Below are positions 33,842-42,359 of a DNA stretch of 64,000 nt, piece after piece. Under the pieces are notes generated by a model. It was not told the origin of the DNA. It saw only the letters and a program-made list of their open reading frames with translations, and made no database searches. Positions within the stretch are counted from its first letter, which is position 1; every line of letters starts with the position of its first letter. This DNA is from Dinghuibacter silviterrae (GTDB lineage Bacteria; Bacteroidota; Bacteroidia; Chitinophagales; Chitinophagaceae), in assembly GCF_004366355.1 (NCBI RefSeq), contig NZ_SODV01000001.1, forward strand, positions 3,348,001-3,412,000. The letters are read 5' to 3'. The translations under genes were made by a program, and so were the position numbers.

Positions 33842-35177
33842 GCAGGCCTTTGCCCCTGGTGAAGATCGTGCGGTACGTTTCTACCGCATACCCATAAGTC
33901 GTCCGAAGGTCAAACCCGATCTGTTTCCGCATCAGGAAATACCATACGATCACGATCAGCACAGACGAGATCGACGTCCCCAGGGCGGCCCCGTAAAAAC
34001 CGATTTTTACCAACAACAGGTAATTGATGCTCAGGTTGATGGCCAGGGCCAGGATATTCATCCACAGCGTGACCTGCGGTTTACCGATGGAGTTCAGCAG
34101 GTTGGCGGCCTGGTTTTGCATCGGCCTGGCCAGCCCCGCGATCATATACAGTTGCAGGACGGGTGCGGCATCCAGGTAGGCCCTTCCGGCGACGATGTAC
34201 AGGATGACTTTTGGGAAAAGGATGATGACGATGGAGACGGGTACCGTGAAAGCCATCAGGATGCCTACCATTTTTTCAAAAAGGTAACGCACCTTGTCCG
34301 GTCCTTCATCGACCGACGCCCGGGCGCTTTTGGGGAAAAGGATGTCCGCGGCGGCAAAGGACGGGGTGTCCAGGACCACATTGATCCGCGTGGCCGCATA
34401 ATAGGTGGCCACGGCAGAGCTGCTCAGGAAGGTCCCCATCATAAACTGGTCCAGGTTCTGGAAGACGTTGGACACGGCGCCGGAAGCAAAAACGAATTTA
34501 CCGTAGCCGAGGATCCGCTTGACCCAGGTAAGGGTAGGGTTGAACCGGTGAAAGAGATAGGGCCGGGAATACCCATAAAGCACCAGGGTTCCCGCTGCGA
34601 CGCTGATCGCCAGGAAGATGGCTACCTGTTCCAGGCCAAGGCCGGTATGCAACAACAGTGACCCCGCGATCAGGGCGAAGAAAGTCACCTGGCGCACGAT
34701 ATACCCCGCGAAGACCCCTTTAAAGTCCAGGTGGGACTGCTGTACGGCTTCCAGGTGGGCAAAGAACACCAACAAGAGGATAGCGGGTATATACCACCGC
34801 AGCATCATCGCCAGGTCGGGCCCCGTGTGCAACGCACGGCCCAGCCAGGGCCCGCAAAGGAGGACAAAACCGATAAATAAAAAGCTGATCGTCAGGTTGA
34901 TGAGCATAGATGAGCTCGCAATTTCAGATTTCTCCTCCAGTTGATTGGTGACATAGCGGACGTGGGCGTTTTTGAGCAGCCCTGTCTTTGTCATCTCAAA
35001 GACCGTGGTAACGGTCAGGAACAAGGCATACGTCCCCATCTGTGGTTTCGAAAGCACACGGATCAAAACCATGATGTTTACAAGGCCGAAAAAAGTCAGG
35101 GAGAAACGTTGAAGGATCGAAAAAAAGGCGGATCGGATCCAATATGAGGATAAATACTTATTCACATTTTTTTTCAC
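33828..35177 (-). CDS. Wzx-type polysaccharide flippase (MOP superfamily)
   Basis: A 449-residue polytopic protein with 12-14 predicted helices. It begins with an amphipathic basic segment and then QRFSLTFFGLVNIMVLIRVLSK, the typical first helix of RfbX/Wzx proteins, and has the family's even distribution of short loops. By family it moves undecaprenyl-linked repeat units across the inner membrane. It is convergent with the GT operon and divergent from the second giant T9SS gene, with which it appears to share a palindromic promoter element. Confidence 0.88.
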   Translation of the reverse strand: MKKNVNKYLSSYWIRSAFFSILQRFSLTFFGLVNIMVLIRVLSKPQMGTYALFLTVTTVFEMTKTGLLKNAHVRYVTNQLEEKSEIASSSMLINLTISFLFIGFVLLCGPWLGRALHTGPDLAMMLRWYIPAILLLVFFAHLEAVQQSHLDFKGVFAGYIVRQVTFFALIAGSLLLHTGLGLEQVAIFLAISVAAGTLVLYGYSRPYLFHRFNPTLTWVKRILGYGKFVFASGAVSNVFQNLDQFMMGTFLSSSAVATYYAATRINVVLDTPSFAAADILFPKSARASVDEGPDKVRYLFEKMVGILMAFTVPVSIVIILFPKVILYIVAGRAYLDAAPVLQLYMIAGLARPMQNQAANLLNSIGKPQVTLWMNILALAINLSINYLLLVKIGFYGAALGTSISSVLIVIVWYFLMRKQIGFDLRTTYGYAVETYRTIFTRGKGLLKSA

Positions 35178-35204
35178 GACGAAATTTTTTCCGGAGAGGC
35201 AGCC

Positions 35205-35220
35205 TATCTTTGCAAAGATA
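35205..35220. promoter_or_regulatory. Palindromic, potentially bidirectional -7 element
   Basis: TATCTTTGCAAAGATA is a perfect 16-bp palindrome in which each half is a TAnnTTTG match, so the same site offers a Bacteroidota -7 box on both strands. On the minus strand it lies about 30 bp before the flippase ATG. On the plus strand it is about 230 bp before the giant PKD protein. No well-placed TTG is seen on either side. Confidence 0.5.
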
Positions 35221-35340
35221 TATTTAATTTCATTAGCCTTTGAAAAACATACGCCTTATACACGATGCGCCGTAGTTTCCCACCCCTATGCATCAACAGT
35301 TGTTCGTAGAATTACCCCATTAAATTAAGTTTAAATACGA

Positions 35341-35371
35341 TTGATTATTCCGGATGATGGCATAATATTTG
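35341..35371 (+). promoter_or_regulatory. Candidate promoter of the PKD/beta-helix giant gene
   Basis: TTG (35341-35343), a 19-bp spacer and TAATATTTG (35363-35371, TA and TTTG separated by three bases and not two) approximate the Bacteroidota promoter about 75 bp before the ATG. The rest of the 270-bp intergenic stretch is A/T-rich and shows no gene. Confidence 0.35.
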
Positions 35372-35447
35372 TCATAACCCGGGGACAGGAAAACCATTTA
35401 AAGAATCTGATGACTGTGACCTCTAGGCGAAATCCAAAATCCATTCT

Positions 35448-38400
35448 ATGAAACAACTGTACTGTTCATTGATCGCCGCGCTTTGTCTTTGGCATGCGGC
35501 GCGATCACAGACCATTGTGGGGGGGCAGCAGGTGATCACGCTGCCATCGAGTCCCTGGGCGACGACCCAGGCATTGCTTTCTCTTCCGAGTGATTACGAC
35601 AGCAGCAGCACCACGACTTACCCGTTGATCCTTTTTCTGCATGGCGTCGGCCAGGCAGGCACCGATATCACCACCATGCTCTCCGATCAGGGGGGCATAC
35701 CTTATAGAATATCGACGGGTTGGGTTCCCCAGGCCGTCAACCCCAAGGATGGTAAAACCTACAAGTTTATCGTCGTTTCTCCACAATCACCCAGTTGGTC
35801 TTATCAATACCAGCAGATCCAGTTCATCCTGCCGGGCATCCTTGCCAAGTACAGGGTGGACACGACGCGTATATACATTACCGGTTTATCGGCGGGCGGC
35901 AACGGCGCCCTGACCTGTATTACGGACGATCCCCATTTCTGCGGCAAGATTGCTGCCGTTTCTGTGATGTCCGCGGCTTCCATTACCTCCACCGAGGCGG
36001 CGGCCATGAAGAACGTGGCGACCAACTACCTGCCTTTCTGGGATATATGCGGAACGGCGGACCCCAACGGTTTTTATCCGCCCAACGTAGCGTATGTAGA
36101 CTCCGTCTGGCTGCACAACCCCAATCCTACGCCGGACTCCACCTGGTTGTATAATGTTGGACACTCTTCCTGGTTCCAGGGCTATGACCCCACCTGGACG
36201 GGTAGGGGCGGGCATACCACCGGGATCAATATGTACCAGTGGTTCCTGCTTTGGCAACGGGGGAATACCATCCCCTGGGGACCCAACGTGACCTCATCCA
36301 CGCCGCCTTCACCCGTGGCCAAGACGGTGTCGGGCAATGTGACCATCACCTTACCCCTGGATTCTACTTTATTGAACGCTTCGGCTTCCACCCCTCCCAG
36401 CGGAGGGACTATATCTTCTTATCAATGGTCCGTCCTGAGCGGGCCAACCGGCTATACGCTTAGGAGTCCTTACACGGTGCAGACGGAGCTGACCAACCTG
36501 GCGGCCGGCACCTATAAGGTGCTGCTCACCGTAACAGGCAACCTGGGCGGCGTCGGCTACGATACGGTGACCGTGACGGTAAACCCGAGTACCCACAACC
36601 CGCCGGTACCGGTGATCACGCCCACCAGCACCACGCTTACCTTACCCGCGAACAGTACGACCCTGAACGGGGCTTCGTCAACGGACGCGGGCGCCACGAT
36701 ATCTTCTTATACCTGGGCCATGGTCAGCGGGCCCGCCACACCCTTACTCGTCAACAACACGACCTCCGTCGCGACCGTCTCGGCGCTTGTGAGCGGGACG
36801 TATATATTTTCGCTAACCCTTAAAGATAACCTCGGGGCCACCGCGACGGGGTACGATACCGTCATCGTCAACAACCCGGCCCCGTCCAATACGCCACCCG
36901 TGGCGGCGGTGACCAACGGCTCCGTCACCGTCAATTTGCCAACGGATACCACCGTCCTGAACGGGACGCCCTCCACACCACCCGCCGGGGGGACCATCAC
37001 GGGTTACCAATGGGCGGTGCTGAGCGGGCCCGCCGGCTCATCCCTGAGCGCCGCGACCAGCTCGGTGACGACCCTCAAGGGGCTGGTGGCCGGTGTGTAT
37101 AAGGTGTCCCTGACCGTCACCGACGGCGCCGGCATCACAGGCGTGGACACCGTCACGGTGACGGTCGATACCGTGGCCGCCGGCTCTTCCACCTGCAGCG
37201 GCAAACGCATCCTCCTCACCCAGGCCGGGGACGGCGGGATCACGCTTCAGGGCGAGAACCTGGCCTACCAGCCCGGCGACACGCTGGTCATACCGAATAC
37301 CGGCACGCCCTATACCTGGATCGACTTTACCGACCTTTATGGAACGGCGACCTGTCCCGTGACCATCATCAACAGCGGCGGCCAGGTCCATGCTACGGTC
37401 CGTTTCAATTGCGGCAACTGCCGCTTTGTCCACATGACGGGTACCGGCAGCGCCGGGACGACCTACGGCTTCCTCCTGGAAAATGCGTCCAGGACCAGCG
37501 CCGGTATCGACGTCTACGGACGCTCGGCCAATGTGGAGATCGACCACTTCAGCATGCATAACATGGATTACGGCATCTGGGTCAAACAGGACCAGGGCTG
37601 TATCGACTCACTCAACTATCCCAATTGGATCATCGATCATATCTCCATACACGACAACCGGATTGTGGGTATGTATGATGAAGGGATGTACCTCGGCACC
37701 ACCGATCCCAACGGGACCCGCATCGTGACCTGTAACGGCACGGTGCCCAATCCCCTGCCCAAACCGCTTCGCCTCTCGAACTTCTCTATATATAATAATT
37801 ACATAGACAGCACCGGCCGCTCGGGTATCCAGTTGTCCTGCGCCCAGACCGGGGACAACGAGATCTATGACAACCACATCAGCAATTCCGGGCAACAGCT
37901 CAACAGCCAGCAGGGGAACGGGATCAGCCTCGGGGGGTACACCACCGCCCACGTCCACAACAACCTGATCAGCAATACGTTCACCATGGGGATCTTCTCC
38001 CTGGGGGCGGGACTTGAGCGGATCGATCACAATACCATCAGCCTTAGCGGTCACCTGGAGGGTGGGTCTCCCCAGTCCGCCAGCATCATGGTGGATACAC
38101 GCCCGACCACGCCCGCGGACAGCACGAACTTTATCATCAACAACAATACCCTGGGGACCAATTCGGACGTCAACATCCGGGTCTACAACAGCTACGCCAC
38201 GTACTCCTACGCGAACGTGATCTGTAGCAATACGACCGTCGGCGGCGCCCCGGCCACCCTTGCCGTACCCGCGGCCGTCCATTATACGACCAACTGTACA
38301 AACCTTCCCCCGGGAAACGGAGCACCCGTCGCAAGGGCGGGCGGTAATTATACCATAACACTTCCCGTCGATACGGTGACCCTGAACGGTTCGGGATCGA

Positions 38401-40883
38401 CCGACGCTACCGCGCCCATTATCATGTATTCGTGGACGCTCATGAGCGGACCCGGGAAACCGGAGCTGTCTAACGGCGCCACGCCCACGCCCCTCCTGTC
38501 GAACCTGGGTGTCGGCACCTACAAAATACTGCTGACCGTCATGGATACCTCCGGCGTGGACGCCGTAGATACCGCCACGGTCATCGTCAACCCCGCTTCC
38601 ACCGCGGGTACCGGCCCGGTAGCCTATGCAGGGGGGAACGACACCCTGTACCTGCCCACCGATTCGCTGACCCTCAACGGCACGGGCAGCTATGCCCGGG
38701 GCGGCGCGACCCTGTCGTCTTACCAATGGAAGGTCATCAGCGGTCCTACCGGTTATGTGCTGGCGGGTGCGACGAGTCCGCTTGTGGCGTTGTCTAATAT
38801 GAAAACAGCCGGGACGTACAAAGTGTCCCTGACGGTCACGGACAGCAAGGGCGTATCCGCTTCGGATACCGCCGTGATCACCGTTCTTCCCTACAACCAG
38901 ATACCGGTGTCGGTCATCCTCACGGCCGATACCTCCATCACGCTGCCCACGGCACTGACCCTGGACGGCAGCCACTCTTACGTCGTCAATTCGCTTATAT
39001 CCGCCTATCAATGGACCCAGGTGTCCGGCCCCAGCACGGCAACGATTACATCGTCCACCGCGTCGGCGACGACCATTACGGGCCTGGTAGCGGGTACCTA
39101 TGTCTTCCAGCTCACCGTGTCGGACCTGCAGGGACAACCCGCTTCGGCAACGATCACCATCCACGTGGCCGCGGGCACGGGCGGACCGGTCGCCAACGCC
39201 GGCGGCAATCAAACGATCACCCTGCCCACCAACTCGGTCACCCTGAACGGTTCCGGTTCCAGCGAATCCGGTACGGGAAGCATTTCCTCCTATCAATGGA
39301 CTTTGGTCAGCGGACCAACCGGCTATGTACTGACCAACGGCACGGCCGTCCAGGCAACGCTCGGCAGTCTGGTAGCGGGGACCTATAAGGTATCCCTGAC
39401 CGTCAAGGACAACAACGGCAAGACGTCTTCCGATACGGTCACGATTACGGTCAACCCGGCCCCCCTGGGTACACCGGTGGCCAATGCGGGTAGTGACCAG
39501 GCGATCACCCTGCCCCTAGATTCGGTGAGTTTAAACGGCTCCGGTTCCAGCGAGAATGGCAACGGAAACATCACGGGTTATCAATGGAGCGTCGCCAGCG
39601 GGCCCACCGGGTCATCGTTTAGCAGCGCGACCAGCGTGGCGACGACCTTGCGCGGTTTGTCCGCGGGGACCTATGATGTCGTGCTTACCGTGACCGACAA
39701 TAACGGCAAAACCGCCAGCGATACGATGATAGTGACCGTTCACGCGGCGGTACTGAACCCTGTAGCGGTTATTTCCAATACAGACACTGTACAAACCCTT
39801 CCCATTTCCAGTTTTGTCCTGGATGGTTCGACGTCATACGCACCCGCCGGCACCAGTATTACAGGCTATGCCTGGACGCAGGTATCCGGTCCATCCACGG
39901 CAACGCTGGCCACGCCGGCCACCGCCACGACGGCGGTCAGCGGCCTGGTTGCGGGTACGTATGTATTTCAGCTGACGGTCATGGACGGACAAGGCAGGAC
40001 CGCATCCACCACCATCCACCTGGTGGTCAACGCGGCCGTTTTAGGTACACCGGTGGCCAACGCCGGCGGCAATATCACCATTACCCTCCCCGTCAATTCG
40101 GTAATCCTGAATGGATCGGGTTCTACCGAAACCGGCGGCACCGGGCAGATCGTCTCCTACAACTGGCAGGTAACTTCAGGCCCACGTCAATACCTCCTGA
40201 CCGGGCAAACCTCGGCACAGGCAAGCCTGGACAGCCTGGTCACGGGCACCTATACGGTCGTCCTGACGGTCACCGACAACAATGGCAAAACCGCGCGTGA
40301 CAGCGCGCTGATCACGGTTCAACCGGGTGTGTCCGCTCCCGTGGCCGTCATCACTGCCGATACCCTGGTTACCTTACCCGACAGCCTGCTGACGCTCGAC
40401 GGCTCGCAATCTTATGTGACCGGTTCCGGTACGATTACCGCTTATGACTGGACGGAGATCGCCGGTCCCACTACGGTCATACAGGGGACTGCCAGCGGTT
40501 CGTCGATCAGTGTCACGGGTTTGGCCGTAGGAACCTACCTCTTCCAACTCACCGTCACGACCGATCAGGGACAAACGGGGACGGCCACTATAACGGTCCA
40601 CGTATCCGCCGCGAGTACCGCCCAGACGATTTCGGGGATCGGTATCTGGCCCAACCCGGTACACAATAACCTCAACATCCGGCTCAACGCGAAGATCGCC
40701 GGCCAGGTGGCGCTACAGGTATACAACACGAGCGGCAACCTGGTTCTTTCGGATGGCGTCTTACTCGATGGGCAGACCACGGCGTCGGAACAGTTGAACG
40801 TGAGCAACCTCACCCCGGGCATGTATTTCCTCCAGGTGGTAACGCTCAGTGGCAAGACGACCTTGAAGTTTGTCAAACACTAG
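35448..40883 (+). CDS. Giant secreted esterase/PKD/beta-helix protein with T9SS sorting domain
   Basis: An 1811-residue protein. It has a signal peptide (1-20) and an alpha/beta-hydrolase at about 25-280 with GLSAGG (Ser148) and likely Asp205 and His239. Three PKD-like domains lie at about 289-378, 386-475 and 484-574. Residues about 582-950 form a right-handed beta-helix of the pectate-lyase-like type, rich in repeated N-x-I/I-x-N rungs. Eight more PKD-like domains run from 959 to 1719, and a T9SS sorting domain (WPNPVHNNL...) runs from about 1733 to the end. The esterase and beta-helix parts suggest action on, or binding to, polysaccharide. It shares its N-terminal esterase type and T9SS tail with the 2267-residue protein on the other side of the GT operon. 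Confidence 0.9.
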   Translation: MKQLYCSLIAALCLWHAARSQTIVGGQQVITLPSSPWATTQALLSLPSDYDSSSTTTYPLILFLHGVGQAGTDITTMLSDQGGIPYRISTGWVPQAVNPKDGKTYKFIVVSPQSPSWSYQYQQIQFILPGILAKYRVDTTRIYITGLSAGGNGALTCITDDPHFCGKIAAVSVMSAASITSTEAAAMKNVATNYLPFWDICGTADPNGFYPPNVAYVDSVWLHNPNPTPDSTWLYNVGHSSWFQGYDPTWTGRGGHTTGINMYQWFLLWQRGNTIPWGPNVTSSTPPSPVAKTVSGNVTITLPLDSTLLNASASTPPSGGTISSYQWSVLSGPTGYTLRSPYTVQTELTNLAAGTYKVLLTVTGNLGGVGYDTVTVTVNPSTHNPPVPVITPTSTTLTLPANSTTLNGASSTDAGATISSYTWAMVSGPATPLLVNNTTSVATVSALVSGTYIFSLTLKDNLGATATGYDTVIVNNPAPSNTPPVAAVTNGSVTVNLPTDTTVLNGTPSTPPAGGTITGYQWAVLSGPAGSSLSAATSSVTTLKGLVAGVYKVSLTVTDGAGITGVDTVTVTVDTVAAGSSTCSGKRILLTQAGDGGITLQGENLAYQPGDTLVIPNTGTPYTWIDFTDLYGTATCPVTIINSGGQVHATVRFNCGNCRFVHMTGTGSAGTTYGFLLENASRTSAGIDVYGRSANVEIDHFSMHNMDYGIWVKQDQGCIDSLNYPNWIIDHISIHDNRIVGMYDEGMYLGTTDPNGTRIVTCNGTVPNPLPKPLRLSNFSIYNNYIDSTGRSGIQLSCAQTGDNEIYDNHISNSGQQLNSQQGNGISLGGYTTAHVHNNLISNTFTMGIFSLGAGLERIDHNTISLSGHLEGGSPQSASIMVDTRPTTPADSTNFIINNNTLGTNSDVNIRVYNSYATYSYANVICSNTTVGGAPATLAVPAAVHYTTNCTNLPPGNGAPVARAGGNYTITLPVDTVTLNGSGSTDATAPIIMYSWTLMSGPGKPELSNGATPTPLLSNLGVGTYKILLTVMDTSGVDAVDTATVIVNPASTAGTGPVAYAGGNDTLYLPTDSLTLNGTGSYARGGATLSSYQWKVISGPTGYVLAGATSPLVALSNMKTAGTYKVSLTVTDSKGVSASDTAVITVLPYNQIPVSVILTADTSITLPTALTLDGSHSYVVNSLISAYQWTQVSGPSTATITSSTASATTITGLVAGTYVFQLTVSDLQGQPASATITIHVAAGTGGPVANAGGNQTITLPTNSVTLNGSGSSESGTGSISSYQWTLVSGPTGYVLTNGTAVQATLGSLVAGTYKVSLTVKDNNGKTSSDTVTITVNPAPLGTPVANAGSDQAITLPLDSVSLNGSGSSENGNGNITGYQWSVASGPTGSSFSSATSVATTLRGLSAGTYDVVLTVTDNNGKTASDTMIVTVHAAVLNPVAVISNTDTVQTLPISSFVLDGSTSYAPAGTSITGYAWTQVSGPSTATLATPATATTAVSGLVAGTYVFQLTVMDGQGRTASTTIHLVVNAAVLGTPVANAGGNITITLPVNSVILNGSGSTETGGTGQIVSYNWQVTSGPRQYLLTGQTSAQASLDSLVTGTYTVVLTVTDNNGKTARDSALITVQPGVSAPVAVITADTLVTLPDSLLTLDGSQSYVTGSGTITAYDWTEIAGPTTVIQGTASGSSISVTGLAVGTYLFQLTVTTDQGQTGTATITVHVSAASTAQTISGIGIWPNPVHNNLNIRLNAKIAGQVALQVYNTSGNLVLSDGVLLDGQTTASEQLNVSNLTPGMYFLQVVTLSGKTTLKFVKH
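38322..40604 (+). repeat. Eight tandem PKD-like domains in two alternating types
   Basis: The domains of about 90 residues fall into type A (PVANAGGN..., SSYQW..VSGPTG, DNNGKT) and type B (PVAVI.ADT, LTLDGS.SY, GTYVFQLTV). The order by eye is A A B A A B A B. Nearly identical phrases between units show amplification by duplication of multi-domain blocks. Confidence 0.75.
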
Positions 40884-40910
40884 TTCCAGTTAAGGCAACC
40901 ACAGATATAG

Positions 40911-40944
40911 AAGAGGGCTCGACAAAAGTCGGCCCTCTTTTCTT
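40911..40944 (+). terminator. Intrinsic terminator after the PKD/beta-helix gene
   Basis: AAGAGGGC-(T)-CGAC, loop AAAA, GTCG-GCCCTCTT form a 12-bp stem with one bulge, followed by TTCTTG. It is 27 bp after the stop and just before the convergent minus-strand operon end. Confidence 0.8.
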
Positions 40945-40951
40945 GTTTCAG

Positions 40952-41587
40952 TCAGTACGCCCGTTCCTTAAATGGCTTATAATAACTATCGGTCGCCAGC
41001 GACAACATCGGCAGGTCGCCGGGTGTGTCTCCGTACGCGTATATTTTTGTATAGTAAGAAAGGTTATAGCGTTTCAGGATGAGCTTGACTTTCTCTTCCC
41101 CGGCACAGTTCTGGCCGGCGATCTTGCCCGTCATCCGCCCGTTGCGCACCTTCAATTTCGTGGCGATGCATTCCAGGTTGAACTGCTGGCACCAAGGCTG
41201 GACCCAGTTCTCCGGGGACGCCGTGACGATGACGACCTGGGTGTTGTTTTGAAGGTGCCGCCGGATCTCCGACAACGCCCCCTTACGGAAGAGCGCGGGC
41301 AACCGCGTCTCCGCAAACTCCCTGCACAGCGCGTTGAATTCCGCCGCCGGCTCCCCCTTCAGAAAGTAGCCCAGCATGATCTCCTTGGCGTTATGGTTGG
41401 ATAAAAGCCCCAGCTTGTACAGTACCAGGACCGGGGAAAGAAAGACCAATCCTATATAGTATTTGACACGCCCCACCTTGAACTTCAACAGCTCCGCCAG
41501 CGTATCCTTTGTGGTGATCGTGCCGTCGAAGTCGAAAAAGGCAATGGCGCTATGGGAGTAAGCGGTGACCATATCGTGGTTCGTCAT
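40952..41587 (-). CDS. HAD-IB family phosphatase
   Basis: A 211-residue HAD hydrolase. Motif I FFDFDGTIT supplies the nucleophile Asp, VVIVTASP is motif II, and YGDTPGDLPML is motif IV. A cap region with a hydrophobic stretch (YYIGLVFLSPVLVLY) may sit at the membrane. It overlaps the DprE2-like gene by 4 bp. In mycobacteria, polyprenyl-phospho-phosphoribose must be dephosphorylated before epimerisation; this HAD enzyme is the natural candidate for that step here. The assignment rests on operon context. Confidence 0.88.
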   Translation of the reverse strand: MTNHDMVTAYSHSAIAFFDFDGTITTKDTLAELLKFKVGRVKYYIGLVFLSPVLVLYKLGLLSNHNAKEIMLGYFLKGEPAAEFNALCREFAETRLPALFRKGALSEIRRHLQNNTQVVIVTASPENWVQPWCQQFNLECIATKLKVRNGRMTGKIAGQNCAGEEKVKLILKRYNLSYYTKIYAYGDTPGDLPMLSLATDSYYKPFKERAY

Positions 41588-42309
41588 AGGTTCATTTTCT
41601 TAAAAACGTTTTCGGGGATCATCCGGATCGCCAGCATGATCCATTTCCAGAGACCCTTTACATACACCGTGTTCTTTTTTCCGTCGATCCCCTTGATCAC
41701 GGCCGCCGCTACCTGTTCCGGGCTGGCGGTCAGGGCGGGTGGCAGGGTCAGGTGGGCCGTCATGCGCGTGGCGGCAAAGCCCGGTTTGACCGTGATCACC
41801 GTCACACCGGTTTTAAAGGCACGGTTTCTCAGGCCAGACAGGTAGGCGGTGAAACCTGCCTTGGCGCTGCCATACAGGTAATTGCTGCCCCGTCCCCGGT
41901 CACCGGCTACGGAGCTGATGCCGATGATCGTTCCCGTTTGGCGCTTTATGTAGTCTTCCGCCACGACGTTCAGGATGGATACCGCCCCGGTATAGTTCGT
42001 TGCCAGGATGCGCTCCGCTTCTGTCCAGTCGGTCATGCCCTTGTCCTGGTCGCCTAAGTAGCCGAAGGCGCAGACGCATAGGTCCGCTTTATTCGCCGCG
42101 TAGAACGCCGGGTGGCTGTCATAGTTGCGCGCGTCGAACGTGGCCGTCGTGACTTGCACGCCGTTGCGGATCTGCAAGTCCTTTTGCAGCGTGCCGAGCA
42201 ATTCCATATCCCTGCCCGCCAGGACAAGGTCGTATTTCCGTTCTGCCAGCCGGCGGGCAATGGCTACTGCCATGTCCGAGCCGGCGCCTAAGATGAGTGC
42301 TGTGGGCAT
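41584..42309 (-). CDS. dprE2: DprE2-like short-chain dehydrogenase
   Basis: A 241-residue SDR. The nucleotide-binding loop is GAGSDMA (residues 8-14), with SSVAGDRG and the YxxxK site in YGSAKAG. The C-terminus has a hydrophobic stretch (WKWIMLAIRMIPENVFKKM) as in DprE2, which works at the membrane. DprE2 reduces the 2-keto sugar made by DprE1, completing conversion of polyprenyl-phosphoryl-ribose to polyprenyl-phosphoryl-arabinose. It lies next to a DprE1 homologue and a UbiA-type phosphoribosyltransferase, which strongly supports this reading over a generic SDR. Confidence 0.85.
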   Translation of the reverse strand: MPTALILGAGSDMAVAIARRLAERKYDLVLAGRDMELLGTLQKDLQIRNGVQVTTATFDARNYDSHPAFYAANKADLCVCAFGYLGDQDKGMTDWTEAERILATNYTGAVSILNVVAEDYIKRQTGTIIGISSVAGDRGRGSNYLYGSAKAGFTAYLSGLRNRAFKTGVTVITVKPGFAATRMTAHLTLPPALTASPEQVAAAVIKGIDGKKNTVYVKGLWKWIMLAIRMIPENVFKKMNL

Positions 42310-42359
42310 AATTCCGTTTTTTGGGGCCAGGCCGCGCCATCGGCACGGCGCGCCGCGCG

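Noticed and set aside
37608-39296. 562-codon minus-strand frame opposite the PKD/beta-helix gene
   Set aside because: Arg/Gly-rich antisense translation of repeats; no start context or motif.
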